Shown piece after piece: positions 13,283 through 23,447 of a DNA stretch of 64,000 nucleotides. The notes beneath the pieces were generated by a model that worked only from the letters and a program-made list of their open reading frames with translations, had not been told where the DNA came from and ran no database searches. A program made the position numbers and the translations under genes. This DNA is from Isoetes taiwanensis (Eukaryota; Streptophyta; Lycopodiopsida; Isoetales; Isoetaceae): NCBI GenBank assembly GCA_021234155.1, contig JAJEKV010000082.1:4818685-4882684 (forward strand), written 5' to 3'. Position 1 is the first letter of the stretch. Each line of letters begins with the position of its first letter.

Positions 13283-13750
13283 TGGTGGGAATCGGGCGGG
13301 ATTCAGTTAAAGTAATGTAGGGCTACGTGTCGCTAAACCCTCCACTTTTATGTTGCGGCCTGCCTTTTTTATTATGCGCAAATTATATTTTCTATGACAA
13401 TGGTCATATATATATTTCTCATCGGCTGGATGTATCCGCTTGATAGTCATTGCGTAGCCAGCTTCGTATGGGGTTTCGGCTGTGGTTGCCCTCGTCCTTA
13501 TCTTCTGGTAGGTTGACGACTGTTGATCAACCCAAAACCCTAAGTGGCGAGGCGGGGGTATGCGTATTGTTTCTAGCGGGCAGCAACGGGTAAGAGTCAG
13601 TATATGCTGGCAGCACGGCTTTGACCTCGCCGCGCTTCTCATGGAGTCTTTGTTCCAGCTGGCAACTTTGAATAGCGACGCCATTTGGCAATACAATCCC
13701 TTTATCATGCGTTGAGTATCACACTGATACATAATTTTGTCATTTCAACA
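13283..13750 (-). repeat. Copia 5' LTR
   Basis: Direct-repeat partner of 8780-9273. It starts TGGTGGGAATC (compare TGTTAGAATGG) and ends TTCAACA. Because the coding order runs right to left, this is the 5' LTR and would hold the promoter. Confidence 0.7.
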
Positions 13751-13981
13751 AATCCATACCAGCCTTATTTAGTTTTGGTATTAATTTAAGCCGATTCTTG
13801 AATCCCTGGTGATTGTGATGCTTAGTGGGGTTTTCTCGGCATTTCCTTTTCTCGACAATGCGCCATGGAATTTTGATCGGCAAAGTGTTGGGCTAGTAAC
13901 TTGAACATAAGGTACTAACGGCATACCTATGGAGTCAAGGTCCTTATTCAAGTTGTTGTGATGCGTGTGTTCTTCATCTTC
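13751..13981 (-). pseudogene. PLE-A ORF-A remnant, start of the internal exon
   Basis: The minus strand opens after a splice-acceptor-like site (tgatatttcag, the exon starting at 13981) and reads EDEEHTHHNNLNKDLDSI, followed by a VTSP block. This parallels DPEDTDINS, IKELVSL and ISSP at the start of the PLE-B internal ORF-A exon. It is cut at 13751 by the Copia insertion and resumes at 8779. No function is known. Confidence 0.5.
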
Positions 13982-14114
13982 CTGAAATATCATTTAGATT
14001 TCTCAATATAGTTGGAGAATAAAAAGTATTGCATCTCTGTTATCCAGCGGATAAAATCTTGATAAGACCAATACAGCGAGTTCACAAAAAGGCAGTCGGC
14101 TAGTCTAGTCATGG

Positions 14115-16115
14115 ACCTACTAGCCAATCCTTTAGCAGATCAATCCTTGATGGTTTTATCGTTCGGTACAATAATTGATATTGGGGCGGTGCATTTTATA
14201 GTGCAAGTCTGACTTAAAATATTTACCTTCCTGCATTAGAGATCAGATTATTGAAACCACTATGTTATCTTTTGTGGCCTAAAGACCATGATTGAATCTT
14301 GCACATCACAATGCACTTATAACCCTTAGTTTGTAAGTTATCCCTAGGCTCCATTAAATTTGCGTAACTAAATTGAATATTTTCTTTGAATCTGACTGTT
14401 CTTTTTATCTTTGAGGGAAAGCGATAGAAAGAGATAAAGAAGGATATATCTTTCATGTATAAAAATTCTTTTTCTCCTTCATTGCTATATCAGTTTCCTT
14501 CTTAGATACAAGAAACAGAATATAAGGCTATTTTCTAGCCATATCTCCATGATTTTTTACTTATATTTGGTTGTCTCTATATCGCCTTTGCACCCCATTA
14601 TGAAGTATCTATTTCAGCATAGGTTTTGCATTCCATCTATGTTAAATAAATTTTCTGACTAACGAAAATTATACAAGCCTTTGTGGACATATCCAAAAGG
14701 GATTAAACTGTCATTTAATTATATGGAAAAAACATAGTCAACAGTAATAGATATATAGATCCAAAAACAAACGAGTTTTTTGCAGCCTCATACATATTTT
14801 TTTGACCTGCAATATGCAATATTACGTGGACCTGAGTAAAATCAACAAAAATACTTTGTGTCTCTATATCAACTTCTGATTTATGCCAACTAGAAATTAG
14901 TTTTTGGGAAAAGCGGAACTATAACAAAAATATATAAGTCTTTAAAAGTGCTTCTTGAAGGCGATCCATATTTGTACACTACTTAGTGTGAGTTTTACCT
15001 TATTCTTGAGCTTATGTCTGCGATGCATCGCCAGTGGAACACTTCATACTTGACCAAAAGAAGCGGCACATTGGGGAAAAGAAAACCATGTACACGCAGT
15101 AACCATACAAGCAGTGCGATATGCGCAGGTATTGATGCGGGGCCGAAGATGCGTTTGGTTTTCTTAACTATCATACTTGCAAATGTATTTTACTTATGAT
15201 TAGTAGTAAATTTGTTAAAGAATGCATATATCCAAAAGCTAGGAGGAAAATCAAAATAAATATATCACATTACCTTAACTGATATGTGTCTAAAGATCAT
15301 ATTTTGCTATTTTTCTTCAATCGGATAGATGTTGCGGCTGAAACTTCAAAGTTAGTCCTAAAATAACACAATAAATCTTCTTCTTGGAGGAAACTTCGTA
15401 AGCCAAGTTGGGTTCGAATTTTAAGCAGTCGGCTGACTCCTGCGTAGGATCAATTTTGCTCTTTTTATTGGCTCCACCTCTTTTTGGTTGCATGTAGTCA
15501 GCATGTCAACCAGGATCCGTCCTATACTACCTCTTCTCTCCATGTCCTAAGCCAATCTCTGGTGCACACCATGAATTTCCTATCAGTTTCCCAATTAGAA
15601 ACAACTTCTTCTTCTTGACACTACTATAATCGATAGGCTCTGAGGGTGAACTCAATGCTTCCCTTTATGGTGTCTTTTAGGAAGAGCTATGTAAAGTGAC
15701 GCGTAATGGAAACTCGCAGTGTTTTGTTGAAAATCGCGGCTGACTTCTCTTCCTTCTTTTTCTTCCTATACACGAGTTCCACCAGATTCAGCGAGAAATA
15801 ACCATCTGCGTGCTGGGGAACGGCTTATGCTCTTCTTTGGCCGGATGCACATTGCGCCAGTGACCTCCTCTACCCTCCTTACTCGCCACTTTAGCTACTC
15901 TGAAATGCTTTTAAGGGTTTTAGCAGAGTTAAGTTTGAGACCGCTGACTAAGTTTTCAACTCCATTTTAATGATTCAGAAAACATATTTGGGAGTATATG
16001 GGGAGTTTCTCTGCTAATATTCCATTTATCTCTTCCCATTACTAAAGCAAGAATTAAATCCATAATAAACCATTAACAGGTTTTATACCATTATATTTTA
16101 TGCATAAAACATAGA
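14115..16115 (-). repeat. PLE-A terminal repeat, upstream (right) copy
   Basis: Partner of 1715-4890 (see that entry for matching blocks), about 1.1 kb shorter. It starts 133 nt upstream, in sense direction, of the ORF-A exon acceptor at 13981/13982. The equivalent distance in PLE-B is 148 nt. No open frame of note survives. Confidence 0.65.
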
Positions 16116-16138
16116 TTCAAGATAAAAAATAATTACAT

Positions 16139-16207
16139 TAGCTCACTTGGTATATTGGTTAAAGTATTCTTGTGGGACATTAGGTTATTTGGTAGAAGTT
16201 CGGTAGA
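16139..16207 (+). repeat. tRNA-like (SINE-type) fragment
   Basis: tagctcacttgg fits the Pol III A-box consensus (TRGYNNARNNGG) at all but one position, and a weak B-box-like agttcggtaga follows about 47 nt later. There is no cloverleaf good enough to call a tRNA gene, so a degraded SINE head is the likelier reading. Confidence 0.3.
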
Positions 16208-16963
16208 TCTTGGAAGCAGCATATAAGGGATTGACATTCCCTCAAGCCTTAGAAATCGTGGCCCTCATATTTCAAATCATTGCAGCCTCAATCATAAATG
16301 ATTATAAAGCGAAGCGAGAGGTGCTCCACGAGGGCCCCAAGATACGATGCGGGTGGTCGATGATCCGGCGTTGGTAGTCGGGGGTACACCTCGTTTAGAA
16401 TATAATAACAAAATATGAGGTTCGGGGGATTTGATATAGATGTAAAAAATAACAATTCTTGAAACCATAGACCATATATCCCTAACACAATTGAATGGGT
16501 TGTTAACAGGGCAATAAGTTAAACATTGGGCATAACACTATTTAAGGTAGATGAGTTCGGCACAGTAAGCAGGCATGTTTTCCCTGAGTAGGTCATAGCA
16601 GCATAACTAACTAAATGATGTAGAATAGAAATTCTTTAGCACCAAGCAATAGCAGACTTTTGTATTTTATTATTGTCTAATCAATGATTAAGATAGTAGA
16701 TAGGAGGTCTACTTCTGCATGGGGATTTTGGCAAAATTCAAGGGTATAAATAGCGCAATTGAAGTAATTATCAAGAAAGGTCAGTGGTTGCACACTTGAG
16801 CGTAAAACACATGAAGCATCAAAATAAGCACCTTCCAAAGATAACATATCAAGCTGGCAATGCCAACTCATCTTATGAAGTGCCAAAGTGGTGCGCAAAG
16901 GCTTGGATCCCTCAAGGTGGCATGCCTTTATTGGCTTCGTCTAGACCATGCCCGTCAGAGCAT

Positions 16964-17118
16964 GGTCTAGTGGCAGGATCTTAAACTATCACACCTGAGG
17001 TTACGGGTTCATACCTAGCCATTATTGGTCTAGTAATGGGGACCTTAAACATTCATTGCCTTGAGGTCACGGGTTCAAGTACAATAGCCCAGGTCCATGG
17101 TAGAACCTTAAACCACCA
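16964..17118 (+). repeat. Tandem tRNA-like units (SINE-type)
   Basis: Two and a half head-to-tail units, each starting ggtctag or ggtccat, followed by a ccttaaac-type core. The first two end in a B-box-like motif: gggttcatacc at 17005-17015 and gggttcaagta at 17071-17081. The third (from 17092) is cut before its B box. A-box-like tggtctagtggc and B-box spacing suggest Pol III-derived SINE monomers rather than working tRNA genes. Confidence 0.5.
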
Positions 17119-19386
17119 CCATATGCTTTTCGATAATCCACATGCAAAACAAACTCTAGCATGTATTTACATAGAGTAGTGGTTTTGGCTATGTCTATCC
17201 AGCATATCGCGCCTAGGTAGTGGTTTGGCTTCCATTGATGTAGAATATACTCATGGTGTGATGGCGGATAGAATGACGTCCTTTAATATAAAAAGGATAC
17301 TAGTACCACCAAGACTAAGGTGTCAATACAAAATTATTAGGCAAGGATAGGGTAGCCATTTAAGGCTGCAACACAAAATTGTTAAGCAAGGACTGGTTTT
17401 TTTCTCTTTCAAGTAACCCATTAAGATCTCAAACAACCAAATGGGAACTATAACTTATATCGTTAAAAGAAGAATTTTAATATGGCATCAAACCAAGCAT
17501 CATATGATGGGTTAATAGGAAAGCAGAAAGCTCATTACTGAGGCTTTAAGAAGCGGTTGAGATTGGTCAGGTGTTTGGAACATGTTGTATGGTGATCTGG
17601 CCTGTATGATAGAATATGCCTTATGGTAGATTCTGAAAGAAAAATCAAATGGGGAGAAAGATGATAAGCGAGAACAGAAAAAGAAGGGACGAAAGATATT
17701 GTCATCCAAGTGAAAAAGAATTAAGACTTTGTTATGTGGAAGAAGATATGTGACCGAAAGTTGTTGAATGCTAGAAGATGCAGTACATTGAGCCATTAAG
17801 TACAAGGTAAGTGGAAGACGAATGAGTTAACAAATGCTTTGCTTAACTGTATGAAGATTACATGTTAAACAGAAATGAAACTCTTTTTGGTTCAAACAAT
17901 CATATGCACAAAATTTGTTGTATAGTACTAAGTTCTTTGGCATATATAATGAGTTTCCTTTTTTTTGAGTTCTGCTACAAGCTAATGAATTACTTTATCT
18001 TATGGTGATGCTAGATTTTCTCTTATTCTTTCCATCTGTGTGCAAGTATGCCATGCTTGCTTAGAAATAAAGATGATTTTTGGTTTGCCAGGGTCATAAT
18101 GGACATCATATTTTCTGGTGAGTATCTGTTTATCATAGGTCGTACTTCATGGAAGGATTATGGGAGGAACAAATAATGATATTGAAATAACATTTATTTT
18201 TTGAATAATGAGTTTTCTATCACCTATATGCGTCCATATTTTTCTACATAGCGGCAGGCACTATTCGCTGTGTTGACGACCTTACTTGACCTTCACCATT
18301 GACCTGAGTATCTCCATCATATTTTCTTGAGTATTTGCAAGCAAATGCTTGAGTATTTAGTGTAAAATATTATAGTGCAATAGCAAATAGTGGTATAGCT
18401 AGAAATAAAAGCGGGGAAAGGCAAGTTGCTTGTTTGTTCAACTATAGGCATGTGAAACCAGTTGCTCCATCATTATGCATTACCATGTCTTGACATGTGT
18501 GGAATGCGGATGGATGTGGAGGAGGGAGAGGAGGAGGAAGATGTGATATGGAGCATGCTAGGGGGAGTGATCCAAAAGCAAGGGATTAAGGCAATGGGGT
18601 ATAAGGATACCAATGGTTACAAGAATTGACAAAAGGGGCAAGATATTATATTCAAATATTACAAGCAAAAGAATAGGGCGAAATATCCTTCATGCAACTA
18701 TATTTACAAAAAAGGGATGATATTTCAAAATAAAAGATAAGGAAAGTCTCATGCAACTATTTTTGCAAAAAGGGGGACGATTTGAGACCAGAATAGCGTG
18801 AAGATTCTTTATTAGGGAAAAAGAGGTTGAACTGCTATTAGAAGGGGGTTGTCGGCACAGATCAAAATCAGAAAAGATCCCTTTCATCCACCGTGTTTAA
18901 CGGCGGGTCATGCTTATTGCTTCTAATGAAGCCGAAGATTGATTCACATGCTGTGATACGGTCCAGATCCAACTTAAATTGTCGGCGTGATTAGGGATCT
19001 GTAAAGACATAATTGCGACCTTCTTTGTGAAGTCCGAGATTGGTTCTATTTCTTACCATTGGCAGTTGTTGAACCTTCATCCAAACTAAAGGCTGTTGTG
19101 ACAGTTGATCTTGTGGCGAGAGAAATAGAATTTCATTCGCCCTAAATCTCTTAGAATTACCTTAATCTTTGGATCCGGTTAGGTGGAAACTAGATGCTCC
19201 GCAACTTGGTGCGGTATTACCTTTGTTCTTGGCCGGTGTAGAGATAGAGTTATTTCTTGCTTTCTGTCTATTTTAGGCTGAACAAAGTGGATAACATCTA
19301 GAATCATAAACTGGCTAAGATGAAATTGTATTAATGCGATACGTGAGGCCAAACCCATAAGGCGTTGAAACTGAGTACATCATAGG

Positions 19387-20990
19387 TTATAGCTGAGGAT
19401 CATCTAATGCATCATTCATAATGCATTTCCCTTTACTCAATCCCCAATCTGCTTCCTCATCCATCTCCTTCATCCATTGTTTCATACCTTCACATGAGTC
19501 TAAAATATCAAATATACAAGCTCTTGTCTGAGTATCTGGGAAATAAAAAAACTCAACAAGGGTGCTAGCTTGCGTACCATGTTTAATAAAGTAAGTCGGC
19601 ATAACTTTGAGCAATAAAGAACATATTACCTCATCTTCAGAATTACCTACCATTGCATATCCTGCGATGCGGCTCATCACGGGATATCCTCCCACTGCCT
19701 ATTTCAGCCAGAGCATGCAAACTTAATCTCATCCTGCAGATGGCATGTCTATATTTACTTGAAATATTTACTGCTTGAGTACTTAGCATAGAGGTTGATG
19801 TAGTTCACGTAAATTTCTTTCTTAGCGCCTTCCTCCAACACACGGTTGGCCATTCCTGCTTGACTCAAGCGGTATATCATGTCTTCTCAGCTATGGGAAC
19901 TTTATGTACATAGTGGAGAGTCTAGCAAAGTGCTTCTACTTCCAAAGGGCGTTCCACCGGGGAGCATATCATCACAGTCATTTTTTTTTGTTCAAAACAA
20001 TGCAAAATCTTTTAACGTATTTTCAATTTTCTTCCATCTATCGTTAAAACCTGGCCCCGGACCTCCTGCTTGCACCATTGATTGCATTAATGCAATGTAT
20101 AAATGCTTCTTTATGTTAAAATTCCATATATCCAATTTCCTATACTTACAGTGCAGCCAGCATATCGACCTGGCCCACCATCACTTTTGCCATTTTACTA
20201 TACTCCAATTCAGCTTTGTCTACAAGAAGGCCAAGATATTTATAAATATCCACAATATCAATGGGCTTTCCTTTGTAGGACACCGTTACATGGTCTACAT
20301 TGGTAGCCCCAAACACTATTATCTTGGTCTTTAGTCATATTAACTCGCATGCTTTTTTGTATCACAGAAGTCATTCAAGACATCCAAATGCCTTTGTAAG
20401 CCTGTCGCACTCCTAGATAGCAGAACAACATCATCTGCATACAACAATTGTAGAATGTATCCATTTAGGGGCGTTCCATCACCACCATTCTGAATTATCC
20501 ATTCTTCCAATTGATCGTGAAGAGACCCCAAAGTGTGGGTGATGGTGGGTAGCATGCATGTTGCTTTCAACGAATATCTCACTTTCATTAATGGGGAAAA
20601 AGAAATTTGGACTAGTACTTTATCATAAAGTTTCATCACTGCTTGTCTATATGCACAAAGGACCAAAACTATCATTCATTACAGTGAATCTATCATATGA
20701 GTTTTGAAAAATCAACAAACAATGCATACAAAAGTTTATCTTACCCGACTCTGAATCCATCATAAAAACCCCATGGTGACTAGATAATGATTTTACTTTT
20801 TGACCTAAAACACGCTTTGCCTATGGCCCTCGTATTATCATTGGTAGTTGACCGGATTAATTTGCATCACACTTGCTTATGGAAGGCTTATACTGTTGAT
20901 TTACCATGTCACGAGGAAACCTTCTATGAAACAGCATTGAACAGTTTCACTAAAACCTCTGACACTCTGTCACCTATCCATTTAAACATT
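19387..20990 (-). pseudogene. LINE reverse transcriptase and C-terminal region, broken
   Basis: The open segment at 20340-20675 holds the palm: LEEWIIQNGGDG, then LQLLYADDVVLLS and GLQRHLDVLNDFC, typical of LINE RT motifs B to D. Downstream (19879-20330 on the minus strand) are a DIYKYLG block and thumb-like sequence. The open segment at 19387-19695 reads as a LINE C-terminal region (YPVMSRIAGYAM). Upstream, 20700-21000 reads DADGLIVEMFKW, an early RT block. Several stops interrupt the sequence. Confidence 0.75.
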
Positions 20991-21012
20991 TCAACTATAA
21001 GCCCGTCGGCAT

Positions 21013-21399
21013 CTACAGCCTTGCGATTAGATAGCTTTCACAACCCCCCATATATGTCCTCCAAAACAAACATAAACTATCATCATATGTGTCATCCATT
21101 TTCGTGTCCACCCGTGGTACATAATACAACTGTTTAATGTGTCGCATCAAAACATCAACTTCTATCAATGTATTTTTTTTTTGAGGTGGTTTTAGCCTAT
21201 TCCAAAACTTTTTTGGGTATGCAAGCAACTCCATTACTATTTGCTCATGTTTCTTATGCAAATAGCTTCTCCTCTTTCCCTTAATCATTTTGATATATTC
21301 TTTCCTTGCTTTAGCCTTTGCATCTCCCCTTGCTAGTTTAAACTTTTTTCTTTGCATCCTACATTCATGGTCAAACCATCCATTACAAGGCATCCCCAA
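21013..21399 (-). pseudogene. LINE linker between endonuclease and RT
   Basis: A 128-aa open segment with WFDHECRMQRKKFKLA, then a basic stretch and FWNRLKPPQKK. This is the lysine-rich linker found between the AP endonuclease and RT of many plant and algal LINEs. It is in a different frame from its neighbours. Confidence 0.65.
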
Positions 21400-21439
21400 T
21401 CTTTGCCTGTTTGAAATGAAGCATGTGATGGCGATTCAG

Positions 21440-22260
21440 AACCATCGAGTGAAGTTATAACAAGATGCATAGCCTATGTGTAAGAGATGGTAGAAGTAAT
21501 TTTTCTGCTTGAGTCCTTGTACCCTTGAGATTTGTCATATCTCATAACAAGTTTAAGGGATGCTGTTAAGCCTCAACATGTCTTGAGCATACCTACGATG
21601 GGAGCGACAAGAAACAAAGGCTCAAGATGCGATTCATGTATCTTTTCAATAGCAAAGCTAACCACTTGTTGGGCAAGGAAGGTTTGCTAAACATGATCTA
21701 CCACTTGTTTCTCTCATGTATATGATACATGTCTAGGAACTTGTTACGTACCATTGTAAATTACCATGTTAAGCCACTTTACCAAAGTGGCCAGTGTATG
21801 GTGCCCTGTGAGGAGAAGACCATAGTATTTTATTAAATTTGAATTTCTACTAACCAGTTTTAACATGGTCGCTATCTAACATTTCCTGACCATTACTGGA
21901 TCACCTTTGGTACCCAATAATGGCGACTTGTCTTTGTGAGGTCCGTCCATTAAAGTCGCCATTAATGGAAACATCGCATGTGATACGAATGAAAGAGCAT
22001 CTTGCTCCAGCTGTGCAAATGGGTTATCTATCAATTCCGGAATTATACATTGGAAACCTCTGGGTAAGAATGTACCGGGAATGTAAATGTTATCGAATTA
22101 CCGAACACGACAATCGAGATAATTCCCAAAGAGATACCTTTACATATAAAGCTATGCTTAGATGCCTGAAACTCATTCCCAACAAAACTTATCTGATACC
22201 TGCTTTGGCCTCCCTGCACAGGAGACCACGAGTGTACTAACTTAAATAATATCAGGCAGA
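21440..22260 (-). pseudogene. LINE AP-like endonuclease remnant
   Basis: The minus strand near 21930-21965 reads INGDFNGRTS, the conserved GDFNxR motif of LINE endonucleases. Just upstream (21990-22030) it reads DNPFAQLEQDAL, a usual neighbour. Frames shift between blocks. In a live element this nicks the target DNA. Confidence 0.65.
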
Positions 22261-22544
22261 CCTAGACCTGATTCTTCATGCTCACCTGTTTCAAGAAAAA
22301 AAATCAATATCTGCATTGGCTAATATACTGCTCATAGTAACTGTTTTTTCCTTTGTCAAAGTGTTGATGTTCTAGCACACTACCCTTATGCGAGATCTTT
22401 ACCAACCGCACTTTCTACTACCACACGCCCCCTCCTCCAAACGACTTTTTGACCATTCTTCTTGGCTTCCGTAGCCGTATATTTCAATAACTCTTTTTTG
22501 TGCTCTTCATATTGACCCTTTATGGTCTCCATTCACTAAATTCC

Positions 22545-23152
22545 TCATGCTGTAATGCTTTTTACAGTACTACCTGCTGATTCCTTCACTGATTCCGTGT
22601 TGCAAACTTGATTTTTTAATATGGTGGGCTTTTTCAGCAGGTTTTCCAACTCTAAAAGCTTCCAGGATGCTACAATTTGGACATTGCTCAGAAAAAAGAA
22701 ATTACTAATTTTAGACATAGTATTCTCCTTCAGCTCTTCTGGTGGGACGCCCACCAGACGGACATTAAGAGCTCGTTCCGCTTATCTTGATCCTCCATGA
22801 AAGCTGCAAGTGCTTTGTTATGCTACTCCCGAGCTTCCATGAAAGAGGCTAGTTGTTGCTGCACCCCGTCCATGTGATCTTCGTCATCTCCATCGGCCTT
22901 ACATTCATCATCATTTTCTTGCGTAAATTCAGCCCATATTTGCCCCTTAAACTCATTAAGCTCTGCCCGCATTTGGTTTTTAAAATCCTCCAATTCCACT
23001 TTCGTTTGGTTCAGGAAAGTTTGTTTAAGATCCTGTATACAAGAATCTATTGCAACTTTCAATGCAGCCTGTATTGCCCGTTGCATGGCTGTGAAGGCAG
23101 GATCAAAATAGCAACATGGCTGGTTCCTCTTAATGGTCTGTAGAGATGCCAC
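22545..23152 (-). pseudogene. LINE ORF1-like remnant with coiled coil
   Basis: The open segment at 22823-23152 (109 aa) is rich in Gln, Glu, Lys and Asp with heptad-like spacing, then acidic (DDECKADGDDED): a coiled-coil region. In another frame at 22545-22780 the minus strand reads LNVRLVGVPPEELKEN, like the RNA-binding block (xNxRIxGxPE) of L1-type ORF1 proteins. Together they look like a frameshifted nucleic-acid-binding ORF1. Confidence 0.55.
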
Positions 23153-23180
23153 AGAAAGTCCCGATCTACAGAGAAGGAGA

Positions 23181-23212
23181 GGGTTTTGGGGGGTGGGGGG
23201 TGGTGGGGAGGG
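23181..23212 (+). other. G-rich tract, potential G-quadruplex
   Basis: Four or more runs of three to six G within about 32 nt (gggttttgggggg, then more G runs). On the sense strand of both the LINE and PRMT7 it is C-rich. It lies between the LINE 5' end and the PRMT7 stop codon. Confidence 0.6.
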
Positions 23213-23447
23213 ATAGATCTCCTATCTCGTATTCAAATTTATCTTAATATTATTGCCAATATTAATGCCTCTTGATTCATGTTGAGTGGATTAGAATGTA
23301 TATGACACAATGTGCTCAAACAAGACCAATTGTATTTTACTCATTGAGAGATCTTGAACAAAACAAGCATCACGCAAAATGGAACCAGCACTACAAATGC
23401 TTCATGAACAAGAGCAACGTTATGCAAAACTTGTATGTCATGCCCTC

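Larger units (their letters stand above)
8780..13750 (-). mobile_element. Copia-type LTR retrotransposon, decayed
   Basis: A 4.97-kb Ty1/Copia element on the minus strand. LTRs of about 470-490 bp lie at 8780-9273 and 13283-13750. The left one starts TGTTAGAAT, a classic Copia LTR start; the right one ends TTCAACA. Reading right to left, remnants follow Copia order: gag with a damaged zinc knuckle (12430-12480), integrase (11380-11990), reverse transcriptase with LYVDD (10213-10227), and RNase H (9290-9600, PTIIYCDN). A pyrimidine tract beside the left LTR (9274-9282) is the polypurine tract on the sense strand. The flanks give an imperfect 4-5 bp target duplication, CAATC/AATC. It is inserted in the ORF-A exon of PLE-A. 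Frameshifts make it inactive. Confidence 0.85.
1715..16115 (-). mobile_element. PLE-A: decayed Penelope-like retroelement with long terminal direct repeats
   Basis: Two diverged direct repeats (1715-4890 and 14115-16115) flank minus-strand remnants of a Penelope-like reverse transcriptase (5200-6990) and of the same unknown ORF-A found in PLE-B (13751-13981 plus 7570-8779). In sense order (right to left) the element reads terminal repeat, ORF-A exon, RT, terminal repeat, as in PLE-B. A Copia element (8780-13750) sits inside the ORF-A exon. Frames are broken throughout, so the element is inactive. The assignment rests on protein-level similarity to PLE-B read by eye; the RT palm motif reads YMDD near 5595-5625. 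Repeat ends are accurate to perhaps 20 bases. Confidence 0.75.
16116..19379. other. Non-coding, repeat-derived stretch
   Basis: No gene is supported. It contains tRNA-like fragments (separate entries). It also has a partial duplication in which catgcaactatttttgcaaa (about 18752) echoes catgcaactatatttacaaa (about 18692). All open frames are under 100 codons and match nothing I know. Confidence 0.5.
19380..23160 (-). mobile_element. LINE-1copy: broken non-LTR retrotransposon downstream of PRMT7
   Basis: A 3.8-kb LINE on the minus strand, same strand as PRMT7, with its 5' end about 290 bp from the PRMT7 stop codon. In sense order: an ORF1-like part (22545-23152), an AP-like endonuclease (about 21440-22260), a linker (21013-21399), RT (about 19840-20990) and a C-terminal part (to 19387). 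The RT palm reads LYADDVVLLS with NGGDG upstream, much like the LINE at 57628-61576, so the two are related. Stops and frameshifts make it inactive. It looks close to full length. Confidence 0.8.
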
